Assembly (NCBI GenBank): GCA_963725645.1
Contig: CAVRZD010000006.1
Coordinates: 186,001 to 250,000, forward strand
Origin: JALYZC01 sp963725645
GTDB taxonomy: Bacteria > Actinomycetota > Thermoleophilia > Solirubrobacterales > Solirubrobacteraceae
Direction: 5' to 3'
DNA length: 64,000 nucleotides
A program made the position numbers and the translations under genes. The notes beneath the pieces are model-generated. The model saw only the letters and a program-made list of their open reading frames with translations. It was not told the DNA's origin and searched no databases. Positions 48,114 to 56,878 of the stretch are shown piece by piece; position 1 is the first letter of the stretch; each line of letters begins with the position of its first letter.

Positions 48114-48896
48114 TCACTTCGGTCTGCGCGGGGGCTCGTGGCCGCGTGCGCGCATGTCGCGCTCGATGAACTCGATGGTGGTCTCGATGACCTTCACGCG
48201 GGCGTAGCGCTTGGACTCAGCCTCGACGAGCTGCCAGGGGGCGGCGGCGTGGTCGGTGCGGGCGAGCATGTCCTCGATCGCCTCTTCGTAGGCCTCCCAG
48301 TGCCCGCGGTTGCGCCAGTCCTCGTCGCTGAGCTTCCAGTGGCGCAGCTCATCGCGCTGGCGCTGACGGAATCGCCTGAGCTGCTCGTCGGGCGAGATCT
48401 GCAGCCAGAACTTCACCAGGATCGTCCCCGAGTGGGCGAGGATCTGCTCGAACTGCACGATCTCCTCGTAGGCCAGCGTCCAGTCCTCGGGTGTCACGAG
48501 CTCCTCGACGCGTTCGACGAGCACGCGGCCATACCACGAGCGGTCCAGCACGGTCATGCCCCCCCAGCCGGGAAGGGCCGGGATGAACCGCCAGAGGAAG
48601 TGATGGCGCTTCTCATCCACCGCCGGAACGCCGAAGGTGGCCACACGGAAGTGCCGCGGGTCCAGCGGAGCGACGAGCCGCTTGATCGCGCCGCCCTTGC
48701 CCGACGCATCCCAGCCCTCGAACAGCACGCACAGACCCGGCCCGAGCTCACCGGATCCCAGCCTGCCCCCGAGGTGCAGGCGCAGGGCGAGGAGGTGGCG
48801 CTGTGCCGTCTCCAGGCGGTCCCGCTCCTCCTCCTTGGACAGCTTGAGCTTCAGGTCGAGCTCGCGAAGACGCGCGCGTTGCCGCTTGTCCGCCAT
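48114..48896 (-). CDS. ppk2: Polyphosphate kinase 2 family protein
   Basis: A 260-residue PPK2-type kinase, which moves phosphate between polyphosphate and nucleotides. It has the Walker A VLFEGWDASGKGGAIKRL near residues 57-73, GVPAVDEKRHHFLWRF, the Walker B/lid MTVLDRSWYGRVLVERVE near 114-131, and FWLQISPDEQLRRFRQRQRDELRHWKLSDEDW. The length matches single-domain PPK2. The nucleotide preference (ADP or AMP) cannot be read safely. A TATGAA hexamer is 6 nt before the ATG but overlaps the end of the upstream gene. Confidence 0.92.
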   Translation of the reverse strand: MADKRQRARLRELDLKLKLSKEEERDRLETAQRHLLALRLHLGGRLGSGELGPGLCVLFEGWDASGKGGAIKRLVAPLDPRHFRVATFGVPAVDEKRHHFLWRFIPALPGWGGMTVLDRSWYGRVLVERVEELVTPEDWTLAYEEIVQFEQILAHSGTILVKFWLQISPDEQLRRFRQRQRDELRHWKLSDEDWRNRGHWEAYEEAIEDMLARTDHAAAPWQLVEAESKRYARVKVIETTIEFIERDMRARGHEPPRRPK

Positions 48897-48903
48897 CGCG
48901 TGT

Positions 48904-50139
48904 TCATACCAGGTTCGACGTCGATCCCGATTCGGGCCGTCCGTGGCTGGCTGCCGTGTCGGCGAGACAGCGGTAGAGCGCGCGGCGCAGCGCGTATTCG
49001 CGCGGGTCGTCGCGGAGGTGGAAGCCGAGCCGATTCATCACGTAGGCGAAGGCGACCTCGCGCTCCGGGTCGGCGAAGGCGAACGAGCCGCCGGCGCCGG
49101 GGTGCCCGAACGCGCGCGGGCTCGAGCCGAACCTGAACGAGCCAAGCGGTCGCGCGAAGCCGAGCGAGAAGGCGGTGTCGACCTTGAGCACCGTCGTCGT
49201 GCCAGCCTCGTGACGGCGGACGGGGAAAGCGGGTCAGCTGCTCCAGTGTCGCGGGGCTGAGACCCAGGCCGGGCTCGGCGCGCGGCGAAGGCCGCGTACG
49301 CGCGGGCGATGTCGCGCGCGCCGCCCACCGCCCCGCCCGCGGGGAACTCGACGCGCCGGTACTCGCGGCGGTCGAGGTCGGCCGGGCGTGCGCAGGCGCG
49401 GGTTGGCGAAGGTGCGGAACGTGACGGACCGGGGGTTGGCCAGCGCGAGCGCCATCCGCGGCGGCAGGTGGCGCAGCCCCGACAGCGCTCGCCCGGCCGT
49501 GCTGCGCTCGATCCGCGCGAGGCGCTCGTCGCCCACGCTGGCCGGGAGCCCGAAGTGCACGTCGAGCCCGAGCGGCGCCGCGATCTCCTCGGCGAAGACC
49601 CGGCCGAGACTGCGCCCGGCCGGATCGAGTCGTCGGATCAGCTCGCCCTCGTACCAGCCGAGGCTGACCCCGTGATAGCCGTGACGGGTACCCGGCTCCC
49701 ACAGCGGGCGCTGTCGAGCGATCACCGCAGCGAGGCGGTCGAAGTCCTGCAGCAGTTCCACGTCGAGCGGCTCGTCGATGACGGGAAGGCCCGCCTCGTG
49801 ACCGAGCAGCTGGCGCACGGTCACGCCGCCCTTGCCCGCCTGCGCGAACTCCGGCCAGTAGGCGGCGACGCGCTCGTCGTAATCGAGGCGACCGCGTGAG
49901 TGCGCCAGCGCCAGCGTCATCGCCGCCAGGCCCTTGGACGTCGAGTAGACCAGGACGAGCGTGTCCTGCGCCCACGGCGCGCCCGTGCGAGCGTCACGCA
50001 CGCCGCCCCACAGGTCGACCACCTTCTCGCCGCCCCGGTACGCCGCGCAGGCCGCGCCCAGCTCGCCGCGCTCGGCGAAGTTGCGCTCGAACTCCGCCCG
50101 CACGCGCTCGAACCCGGGCGCGACGAAGCCGTCGATCAT
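48904..50139 (-). pseudogene. Serine hydrolase, beta-lactamase class C / esterase family, frameshifted
   Basis: About 410 codons. The first 235 residues are intact: VPxG-less start MIDGFVAPGFERVRAEF, the nucleophile motif YSTSKG (Ser66-x-x-Lys69), VTVRQLLGHEAGLPVIDEPL and the second-motif Tyr in YHGVSLGWYEGELIRR. The frame is lost near 49390, recovered in another frame for EYRRVEFPAGGAVGGARDIARAYAAFAA, and shifted again near 49200 before FSLGFARPLGSFRFGSSPRAFGHPGAGGSFAFADP. That last block carries the C-terminal HxG triad (FGHPGAGG) common to this family. Two or three indels break an otherwise complete enzyme. TAAGGT lies 9 nt before the ATG but includes the stop of the upstream gene. Confidence 0.83.
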
Positions 50140-50146
50140 GGGCGAC

Positions 50147-50902
50147 TCACCTTAGTCCGCCCGCCCAGGAGGCGATCACCCGGGCGAACTCGACCCCGGC
50201 GAGCGCGACGAGGTCGTTGTGGCCGAGGCCGGGGAAGACGTGTATGCGCTTCGGCTCCGGGGCGGCCTCGAACAGGGCCCTGCCCTGCGACAGCGGCACG
50301 ATGTCGTCATCGTCGCCGTGGAGGACCAGGAGCGGCGCGCGCAGCTCGCGGATGCGGCGAACGGTGGGGTAGGCGTCGGGAATCAGGGGAGCCGGGACGA
50401 ACGGGTAGTGCAGACGGCCGAGCTCGCGGACGCCGGTGAACGCCGAGAGCAGCACGAGACCTGCGGGCGGGCGCTCGAGCGCGAGGTCCAGCGCGACGGC
50501 GCCGCCGAGCGACTCGCCGAGGTAGAAGACGCGCGCGGGGTCCACCCCGGGTTGTTCGAGCAGGGAGGCCAGCGCCGCGCGGGCGTCGCGGTAGGTGCCC
50601 TGCTCGCTCGGCCTGCCGCTGCTGCGACCGTACCCGCGGTAGTCGAACAGCAGCACGTCGAATCCGATGGCCGTCAACAGGGCCGCGTGGAGGATGCGGT
50701 CGCCGATGTTGCCGGCGTTGCCGTGGCAGAGCAGCAGATGGCCCAGGGAATCCGTCCCGGCGCCGATCCACCAGCCGTGCAGCCGCTCGCCGTCGTCGGT
50801 CTGCAGCTCGAGCTCGCGGTGGTTCAGTCCCGCCCGGTCCGGCGTGTCGATGATCTCGCGGGAGGGGAAGTAGAGCAGCGCGTTGAGCAGCGGGCCGATC
50901 AC
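50147..50902 (-). CDS. Alpha/beta hydrolase (BEM46/FrsA-like, membrane-anchored)
   Basis: A 251-residue hydrolase: GERLHGWWIG, HLLLCHGNAGNIGDR as the oxyanion HGN motif, VLLFDYRGYGRSSGRPSEQG, the nucleophile FYLGESLGGAVAL, VLHGDDDDIVP and the His in FPGLGHNDLV. HGNAGN and DYRGYG are characteristic of the BEM46-like family. A short hydrophobic start (GPLLNALLYFPS) resembles the usual membrane-proximal helix, truncated. GTG 50902 overlaps the stop of the upstream phosphotransferase (GTGA). Confidence 0.87.
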   Translation of the reverse strand: MIGPLLNALLYFPSREIIDTPDRAGLNHRELELQTDDGERLHGWWIGAGTDSLGHLLLCHGNAGNIGDRILHAALLTAIGFDVLLFDYRGYGRSSGRPSEQGTYRDARAALASLLEQPGVDPARVFYLGESLGGAVALDLALERPPAGLVLLSAFTGVRELGRLHYPFVPAPLIPDAYPTVRRIRELRAPLLVLHGDDDDIVPLSQGRALFEAAPEPKRIHVFPGLGHNDLVALAGVEFARVIASWAGGLR

Positions 50903-52914
50903 CGCGGGTCGTGGCCCGCCGAGCGGTTGCGGTTCCACTCCACCCAGGCGACGCCGGCGCGCCCGTCGGCGGCGACCACGCGGCACATCGCGCGCGGGAA
51001 CTCGGAGATGCGGCCGTCGGGCGCCTCGAGACGCAGCGGCCCGAACGCCAGCGGCGCGACGGTCAGCGCGAGCTCGTCGCCGTAGCCGATCTCCGCCGCG
51101 GTGATCAGCCCGTCGGGGCCGACCTCCTCGGACGCCGTGACGTGGTCGAGCTCGACGAGGCCGGCGTCCGGCGGATGGAGGTAGCCGACGCCGATCCGCG
51201 GCGCGTCGGGCAGCCGGAACTCGACTCCGTGGAACCGGGTGCCGTCATCGAGGTGGCCGGCGGACCACATCCATTCCGCCGACCACCAGTCGCGGGGGCC
51301 CCAGGAGTGGTCGCGCTGGCCGACGCCGCGCAGCTCGAGCTCCTCGCCGCCGACGCGCACCGTGCCCGTGACGCGACACGCGATCTCATACCGCGTCGTC
51401 ACGCGGTAGGCGTAGGGCTCGCCGCACGTCTCCCAGACGAGGTCCAGGGCGACGGGCGTGGGCGCCCCGGCTTCACCGCGCAGCAGTGCCGAGGCGTCGT
51501 CGTGGGCCTCGCCGGTCGCGTCGATCCGGACTGCAAAGCGCTCGAGCGGCGCCTCGCAGCGGTGCTCGGCGCGCAGCTCGCCGGTGTCCACCGTGAGCTC
51601 GTCGTCGGGCGGTAGCGGCGCGGCGAAGTCGAGGACCGCCACGGTCGGGCGGTCCGGTCCGCAGACGATCGCCGTGATCCACGCGACGCCCAGGTTCGGG
51701 TACAGGCCGAGGCGGGCGTAGGCGCCGGTCGCATGGTCGTCGGAGACCGCGTCGAAGTACCAGCTCTCGTTCCACAGCTCCTCGGGCCCCGCGGCGTGCC
51801 GCTCCTCGTCGGCGGGCTCGGGCCGCAGCGGCGCCGGACGTCCCGACCCGGCGGCCGGCAGCAGCTCGAGGGCGTCGAGGTCGAGCACCTGCTGGGCGTA
51901 GCGGGCGAGGGACGTCAGGAACATCTCGTCGCCGCGCGCGGTGCGCTCGACGATCATCGCCGGGGCGACCGTCATGAGCACGCCGAGGAACGCCTGCCGG
52001 CGGTAGCCCGTCCAGCAGTCCTCCCACGAGAAGCCGCGAACCCCGTGCGTCTGCAGGGCGCCGTGGTACTCGTGCACCAGCACCTCCTCGTGCGCGCGGC
52101 GGTCCTCGACGGAGAGGGAGCCGCCGAGGAAGTAGGAGGCGTCGGTCATGACCGGCCCCCAGCCGACGGTCTGCCAGTCGACGACGACGAACCGCCGCGG
52201 GGCCGCGGGCGCGCCGAAGAGCATGTTGTCGAGCCGGTAGTCGCCGTGGACGAGTCCCAGCGGCGGGTGGCGGTCGGCGACCCAGCCGTCGAGGCTCGAC
52301 ACGAACCGCTCGCAGACCTGCTGGTGCTCGGGTGCGACGTGGTCGCCGTAGCGCTCGAGGAAGGCCGCCAGGAGCTGGGTCACGAGCGCCTGGTTCAGCG
52401 GCGTCTCCTGGTTGAGCCACGGCGTGGCGCCGAGCTGCGAGTCCCCGAACAGCGGCGCGTGGATCTTCGCCAGCTCGTGAAGGGCCAGGCGCGCGTGCTC
52501 GACGTCGCAGCCCGCGATCTGGTCACCCTGCTCAGCCGGTGCGACGTCCTCGAGCACGAGCGTGAACCAGCCCTCCTCGGCGTCGATCATCGCGAGGTGG
52601 CACTCCGCCAGGGGGCCGCCGACCCGCGGCGCCAGCTCGCGGTAGAAGCGGACCTCGCGCTCGTAGATGCCCAGCCCGACCCCCGTCGCCCGGCTCGTCG
52701 GGTCGCTCGCCGCGATCTTCACGACCACGCTGGCCGGGCCGGCGTCCGCGCCGGCGGCGTATTCGATCGTCACGCGATGGCTCTCGCTCATCTGCCCGGT
52801 GCCGATCGGCTCGGCGGAACACCGCTCGATTGGACCGGTGCCCAGGACGAGCTCGAGCCATGTGCTGGTGAGCTGCTCCGGCCGTCGAAGGACCGCGATC
52901 TCTCCTGCTCTCAC
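50899..52914 (-). CDS. Aminoglycoside-phosphotransferase-like kinase fused to a lipocalin-like C-terminal domain
   Basis: A 671-residue protein. Residues about 25-360 are an APH/choline-kinase-like domain with Lys66 in SVVVKIAAS, the catalytic loop LVHGDYRLDNML (Asp225, Asn230) and the metal-binding VVVDWQTVGWGP. After a Pro/Ala-rich hinge (about 375-390), residues 390-671 are beta-rich: ESWYFDAVSDDHATGAYARLG, GVGQRDHSWGPRDWWSAEWMWSAGHLDDGTRFHGVEF. The latter resembles lipocalin-like CrtC/AttH-type domains that bind or hydrate hydrophobic ligands. Such pairs are known in actinobacteria near lipid genes. I infer phosphorylation of a lipid or sterol-like ligand, not antibiotic resistance. The start is tentative. 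Confidence 0.72.
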   Translation of the reverse strand: MRAGEIAVLRRPEQLTSTWLELVLGTGPIERCSAEPIGTGQMSESHRVTIEYAAGADAGPASVVVKIAASDPTSRATGVGLGIYEREVRFYRELAPRVGGPLAECHLAMIDAEEGWFTLVLEDVAPAEQGDQIAGCDVEHARLALHELAKIHAPLFGDSQLGATPWLNQETPLNQALVTQLLAAFLERYGDHVAPEHQQVCERFVSSLDGWVADRHPPLGLVHGDYRLDNMLFGAPAAPRRFVVVDWQTVGWGPVMTDASYFLGGSLSVEDRRAHEEVLVHEYHGALQTHGVRGFSWEDCWTGYRRQAFLGVLMTVAPAMIVERTARGDEMFLTSLARYAQQVLDLDALELLPAAGSGRPAPLRPEPADEERHAAGPEELWNESWYFDAVSDDHATGAYARLGLYPNLGVAWITAIVCGPDRPTVAVLDFAAPLPPDDELTVDTGELRAEHRCEAPLERFAVRIDATGEAHDDASALLRGEAGAPTPVALDLVWETCGEPYAYRVTTRYEIACRVTGTVRVGGEELELRGVGQRDHSWGPRDWWSAEWMWSAGHLDDGTRFHGVEFRLPDAPRIGVGYLHPPDAGLVELDHVTASEEVGPDGLITAAEIGYGDELALTVAPLAFGPLRLEAPDGRISEFPRAMCRVVAADGRAGVAWVEWNRNRSAGHDPR

Positions 52915-53062
52915 ACTGCACAGTTCATCAGGCGCGTGGCTCGCAACCGCGCGAGCCTCCTACGTTGCTCTTACGCGGCTTTCGGACTGCGCTTATGGGC
53001 GATCGCTTTCCTCGGAGCCCTGGGTCGGCTCTCTTGGCGGCCCAGGACGAAAGGAGAAGTAC

Positions 53063-53335
53063 GTGTTCAATCGACGCTACGCAGTGGTCCTCGCGTCGGC
53101 CGCGGTCGCAGCCGCGGCCGGGACCGGGGTCGCAGCCGCCGCCGGTGGTGGCGGCTCGACGTCCGGCTCCACGACGCCGAGCACCACATCGACCCAGTCA
53201 CAGACGCAGCCGCGCACAACCACCACCCCACACGGGAACAGGACCCCGAACGGGCGGCACCCGTGCCGACACCACGGTTCGAACGGGGCGAGCTCCACGC
53301 CTTCGCCCGGCGGGCCGAACGCGGCCGCGAGCTGA
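53063..53335 (+). CDS. Small secreted Ser/Thr/Pro-rich protein
   Basis: 90 residues. A signal peptide (RRYAVVLASAAVAAAAGTGVAAAAG) is followed by a low-complexity tail of Gly, Ser and Thr (GSTSGSTTPSTTSTQSQ) and a His/Asn/Pro-rich end. I recognise no family; the tail looks like a cell-wall spacer or an O-glycosylated mucin-like segment. A strong AAGGAG lies 6 nt before the GTG start. A terminator hairpin follows immediately. Confidence 0.6.
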   Translation: MFNRRYAVVLASAAVAAAAGTGVAAAAGGGGSTSGSTTPSTTSTQSQTQPRTTTTPHGNRTPNGRHPCRHHGSNGASSTPSPGGPNAAAS

Positions 53336-53340
53336 CAGCC

Positions 53341-53373
53341 TGGGCCCGAGCTCGCCCTGCGGGCTCGGGCCCA
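53341..53373 (+). terminator. GC-rich hairpin terminator
   Basis: An 11-bp stem (53341-53351 with 53363-53373) with an 11-base loop that can pair partly with itself, followed by a pyrimidine-rich CCCTTCCCTTCTT. It lies between the secreted-protein gene and the convergent TreT-like gene and could serve both. Confidence 0.7.
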
Positions 53374-53397
53374 CGCCCTTCCCTTCTTGCTCGGGCG

Positions 53398-54846
53398 TCA
53401 GGTCGCGGCGCCGACCGTCTCCGCGGCAATCAGCTCGTGGAAGAGCTCGAAGTACTGACCGAGGTGGCGGGGGCCGAGAAAGTCGTCGCGTGCCCGGCGT
53501 TGAGCGGCCTCGCCCATGCGGTGGGCCGCCTCCGGGTCCTGCACGAGGCCGACGATCGCCTCGCCGGCCGCCTCGAGGTCGCGCGGGTTGGCCAGCAGGA
53601 TTCCGCTCTCCCCGTCGACGATCTGGTCCTGGATGCCGCCCACTCGGCTGGCCACGACCGGCCGCCCCTTCCACATCGCCTCCGCGACGGTGAGCCCGAA
53701 TCCTTCGGCCAGGCTCTTCTGCACGACCACGCTCGCGTGGCGCTGGAGGGCGTTGACGATCGCCGCGTTCTCGTCCGTGTCGTACATCGGCACCATGGCC
53801 AGGCGCACGCGGCGTCGGATCTCGTCGGACAGCGCCCGGCGGGCCTCCCTGACCTCGTGGAAGACCTCGAGCCCCTCCGGGTCGTCGCTGACCGCGTCGA
53901 CCGCCGGCCCGGCGAGAATCAGGTGGGCGTCGCAGGCCGAGGCGACGTGCAACTCGAAGGCCCGCATCAGGCCGAGCGGATCCTTGAGGCGGTCCCAGCG
54001 TGAGAGCTGAAGGACGACGGGGTCATCAGGGCCCAGCGGCGGCCCGTCCGCGACGATTTCCGCGGTGCGGTCGACGCGGCCGGGGCTGCCGTCCGAGCGC
54101 ACGAACGTGGGATCTCCGCCGCCGTCCGTGATGAACCCGGCGGCATGCAGGATGCCCAGGACCTGATCCACCGACAGCGGCTCGTTCTTCGGCGAGAAGG
54201 CGTCGATCGACGGCGGGATGATCGACACCTTCTCGCGCGGCAGGCCGGTCCAGACGAAGGCGTCGCGTGAGAAGACGAAGGCGTCCGCGCCGAGCACGTA
54301 GCTGCGCAGGAAGTTCCAGGCCTCGCGCGCAATGTGGTTGGGATGGTCGCGCCCGACGTGCGCGCGCCAGATCACGTGGGCACCGGTGGCCTTGACGGCG
54401 TCCACCAGGCCGGCGGTCTGCGGATCGTGCAGGAGCACGATGTCTCGGGACTGGACGAGCTCGGCCAGGCGCTCGCCGTTCGGGGCCAGCGTGGCCTCGT
54501 AGACGGCCTGCTCCTTGTCGCTCAGGGTGCCGCCGTCGCCGTCGTATCCGTGGAGGCGGTTGTGCAGGCGCTTGGTGACGCGGAAGAAGTCCTCGTCGCC
54601 GCGGATGACCATCCAGCGTGCGTCCACGCCCACGCCTCGCGCATAGCCGAGCAGCGAGCGAAGCAGCTCCACCACCCCGCCACCGCGCGCGGTGGAGTTG
54701 ACGTTCCAGATCACCCGGCCGTGCAGGGCGGGCACTGCCCGCTCGATGAGCCCCTGCAGCGAGGCGTAGGCGGCCTCGTCCAGGACCTCGGCGAACCGAC
54801 TCGGCGACAGGGCCGGCACGGCGACCTGCTTGAGTCGAAAGGTCAT
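53398..54846 (-). CDS. treT: Trehalose synthase (TreT-like) family 4 glycosyltransferase
   Basis: A 482-residue GT-B enzyme resembling trehalose glycosyltransferring synthase, which joins NDP-glucose to glucose. It has RVIWNVNSTARGGGVVELLRSLLGYARGVGVDARWMVI with the GGG donor loop, ALHDPQT-type IVLLHDPQTAGL, WRAHVGRDHPN, VSIIPPSIDAF, LQLSRWDRLKDPLGLMRAF and the catalytic-domain block VVQKSLAEGFGLTVAEAMWKGRPVVAS. It is longer than typical TreT because of an insertion (about residues 230-260). ATG 54846 overlaps the stop of the acyl-CoA synthetase gene (ATGA). Trehalose or a related glucoside is the likely product. Confidence 0.8.
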   Translation of the reverse strand: MTFRLKQVAVPALSPSRFAEVLDEAAYASLQGLIERAVPALHGRVIWNVNSTARGGGVVELLRSLLGYARGVGVDARWMVIRGDEDFFRVTKRLHNRLHGYDGDGGTLSDKEQAVYEATLAPNGERLAELVQSRDIVLLHDPQTAGLVDAVKATGAHVIWRAHVGRDHPNHIAREAWNFLRSYVLGADAFVFSRDAFVWTGLPREKVSIIPPSIDAFSPKNEPLSVDQVLGILHAAGFITDGGGDPTFVRSDGSPGRVDRTAEIVADGPPLGPDDPVVLQLSRWDRLKDPLGLMRAFELHVASACDAHLILAGPAVDAVSDDPEGLEVFHEVREARRALSDEIRRRVRLAMVPMYDTDENAAIVNALQRHASVVVQKSLAEGFGLTVAEAMWKGRPVVASRVGGIQDQIVDGESGILLANPRDLEAAGEAIVGLVQDPEAAHRMGEAAQRRARDDFLGPRHLGQYFELFHELIAAETVGAAT

Positions 54847-56729
54847 GGGGGCGGAGCCTGCCTTCCGGTTGAGGCGCCGGTCTCGTAGAGGCCAGCGAAC
54901 ACGTCGGCGAACCGCTCGTACACCACGTTGCGCTTGATCTTGAGGGTGGGCGTGAGCTCGCCGGTGGCCTGCGTGACATCGCGGTCGAGGATCGCGAAGC
55001 GCTTGATCTGCTCGATGCGGGCGAAGTCGGCGTTGACCTCCTGGACGACCTTCTCCAGCTCGCTGCGCACGCGCTCGTCGCCTGCCATGGCGGCGAGGTC
55101 GGACGGCGTGCCGAGACGCTCGGCGAGCTTCGGGGCCTCGTCCGGCTCGAGGGTCAGGATCGCCACGAGGTACGGCCGGTTGTCGCCGTACACGACGGCC
55201 TGGGAGATCCAGCGACTCTCCCTGAGACGGTTCTCGATGTTGGACGGGGTGATGTTCTTGCCGCTCGACGTGATGATGAGGTCCTTCTTGCGGCCCGTGA
55301 TCGAGACGAAGCCGTCGTCGTCGATCGCGCCGAGATCGCCGGTGGCGAACCAGCCGTCGACGAACGCCTCGTCCGTGGCCCGCTCGTCCTTGAAGTAGCC
55401 GCTGAAGACCGAGGGGCCGCGCATGAGCAGCTCGCTGTCGGCGGCCAGGCGGACCTCGGTCGCCGGGAGCGGCCTGCCCGCCGTGCCGAACTTCAGCTCG
55501 CGGGCGGTGTTGATGGTGCCGGCGCCGCAGGTCTCGGTCAGGCCCCAGCCCTCGAGCACGAGGATGCCGCACGCGTCGAAGAACTCGAGGATCTCCGGGG
55601 CGATCGGCGCCGCCCCGGTCGCGGCGAGGACGAGGTTGCCGCCGAAGAGCTCGCGCACCTTGGCCAGCACGAGCCGGTCGGCGATGCGGTGGCCGACGGC
55701 CAGGCCGGGTGGGATGCGCCGGCCGCGGCGCTGGAACCGGCGGACCCGGCCTCCGGCGGCGACGGCGAGGTCGAACGCTTTGCGCTGCAGCGGCGACTTC
55801 TCCGCGATCCCGCTCTCGGCCGCGGCGTAGATCTTCTCGAAGACGCGCGGGACGGAAGGGAGATGGGTGGGCTGGGCCTCGCGCAGGTCCGCCAGCAGCC
55901 GTCGCGAGTCGCGCTGCCAGTACACGAGCGTGCCGCCGATGCCGATCACGGCCATCTGGGTGATGCGCGCCAGCGAGTGCGCGAGCGGCAGGAAGAGGTA
56001 GAAGACGATCGGCGTGTCGCCGAGCCCCGCGAGCTCGAGCCGATCCTGGTAGGCCCGCGTGGCCGAGAGGAAGTTCTCGTGGGTGAGCATGCAGCCCTTT
56101 GGCGGCCCCGTCGTGCCGGAGGTGTAGATGAGCGTGGCGAGCTCGTCGGGCACGCGGGTGGCGGTGCGCTCGCGGACCGCCTCGTCGGCGATGTCGCTCC
56201 CGAGCCCGCGCAGCTGGTCGAGCGAGATGGAGTCGGGCCCGGCGTCCTCGAAGGCGATGACGTGGGCCAGCTGCGGGCAGTCGGCCCGGATCGCCTCGAT
56301 CTTGTCGAGCTGGGCGCGGTTCTCGCAGAACACGACGCGCGCCTCGGAGTGAGTCAGGACGTATTGGCACTCCCGCGGCGAGTTCGTCTGGTAGATGGGC
56401 GCCACCACAGTGCCCGCGCACAGCGCGCCGAGGTCGGCCAGCGTCCACTCCGGCCGCGTCTCGGAGAGGATCGACACCCGCTCTCCCGGCTCGATGCCGA
56501 GCGCCATCAGGCCCTTGGCGATCTCGCGCGCGGCGCGACCGAGCTCTGCGTAGGAGATCTCTTCCCACTGCGATCCACGCCGGAAGCGCAGCGCGGGGCC
56601 AGCGTGAATCGCGCTCGCCTCCAGGACCATCTCGCCGAGGGTCCGCGCGCTCAACGAGCGACCGTCCGCGACCGTCCGGATGGCCGGCGCTGCGGTCGGC
56701 ATCGGCGTCGTATCGCTGACCTTGGTCAT
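54843..56729 (-). CDS. Long-chain acyl-CoA synthetase (AMP-binding)
   Basis: A 628-residue adenylate-forming enzyme that activates fatty acids to acyl-CoA. It has the P-loop LIYTSGTTGPPKGCMLTHENF, the FACS-type LPLAHSLARITQMAVIGIG, EGWGLTETCGAG (A5), WFATGDLGAIDDDG (A7) and GRKKDLIITSSGKNITPSNIENRL with the hinge and catalytic Lys region near the C-terminus. The size and the KNITPSNIE block match long-chain ligases of the FadD15 type. The ATG at 56729 has GGGAGAGG directly before it; 56702 is an alternative. Its stop overlaps the TreT-like start, an unusual pairing. Confidence 0.9.
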   Translation of the reverse strand: MTKVSDTTPMPTAAPAIRTVADGRSLSARTLGEMVLEASAIHAGPALRFRRGSQWEEISYAELGRAAREIAKGLMALGIEPGERVSILSETRPEWTLADLGALCAGTVVAPIYQTNSPRECQYVLTHSEARVVFCENRAQLDKIEAIRADCPQLAHVIAFEDAGPDSISLDQLRGLGSDIADEAVRERTATRVPDELATLIYTSGTTGPPKGCMLTHENFLSATRAYQDRLELAGLGDTPIVFYLFLPLAHSLARITQMAVIGIGGTLVYWQRDSRRLLADLREAQPTHLPSVPRVFEKIYAAAESGIAEKSPLQRKAFDLAVAAGGRVRRFQRRGRRIPPGLAVGHRIADRLVLAKVRELFGGNLVLAATGAAPIAPEILEFFDACGILVLEGWGLTETCGAGTINTARELKFGTAGRPLPATEVRLAADSELLMRGPSVFSGYFKDERATDEAFVDGWFATGDLGAIDDDGFVSITGRKKDLIITSSGKNITPSNIENRLRESRWISQAVVYGDNRPYLVAILTLEPDEAPKLAERLGTPSDLAAMAGDERVRSELEKVVQEVNADFARIEQIKRFAILDRDVTQATGELTPTLKIKRNVVYERFADVFAGLYETGASTGRQAPPP

Positions 56730-56845
56730 CCTCTCCCAGGGGTGTGGTCCCGACACTCTCCACCCGACCGGCGCTGTGTGCATCGGCGCGGACCACGGCC
56801 AGGCGTAGGGGCGTTTTACGGACAGCGGATGTAGCGTCCGGGGCG

Positions 56846-56878
56846 ATGTCGACCGTTCGACTCGTGATCGCCGCGTGA
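56846..56878 (+). other. Possible 10-codon leader peptide before the thiolase-like gene
   Basis: An ATG at 56846 with TAGCGT 8 nt upstream (56832-56837) opens a short frame MSTVRLVIAA whose TGA overlaps the GTG start of the next gene. It may be a leaderless upstream frame whose translation delivers ribosomes to the thiolase-like start, or chance. Confidence 0.3.

Noticed and set aside
50899..52914. Aminoglycoside-resistance gene
   Set aside because: Only the kinase fold is shared. The large fused lipocalin-like domain and the hydrolase neighbour point away from drug modification.
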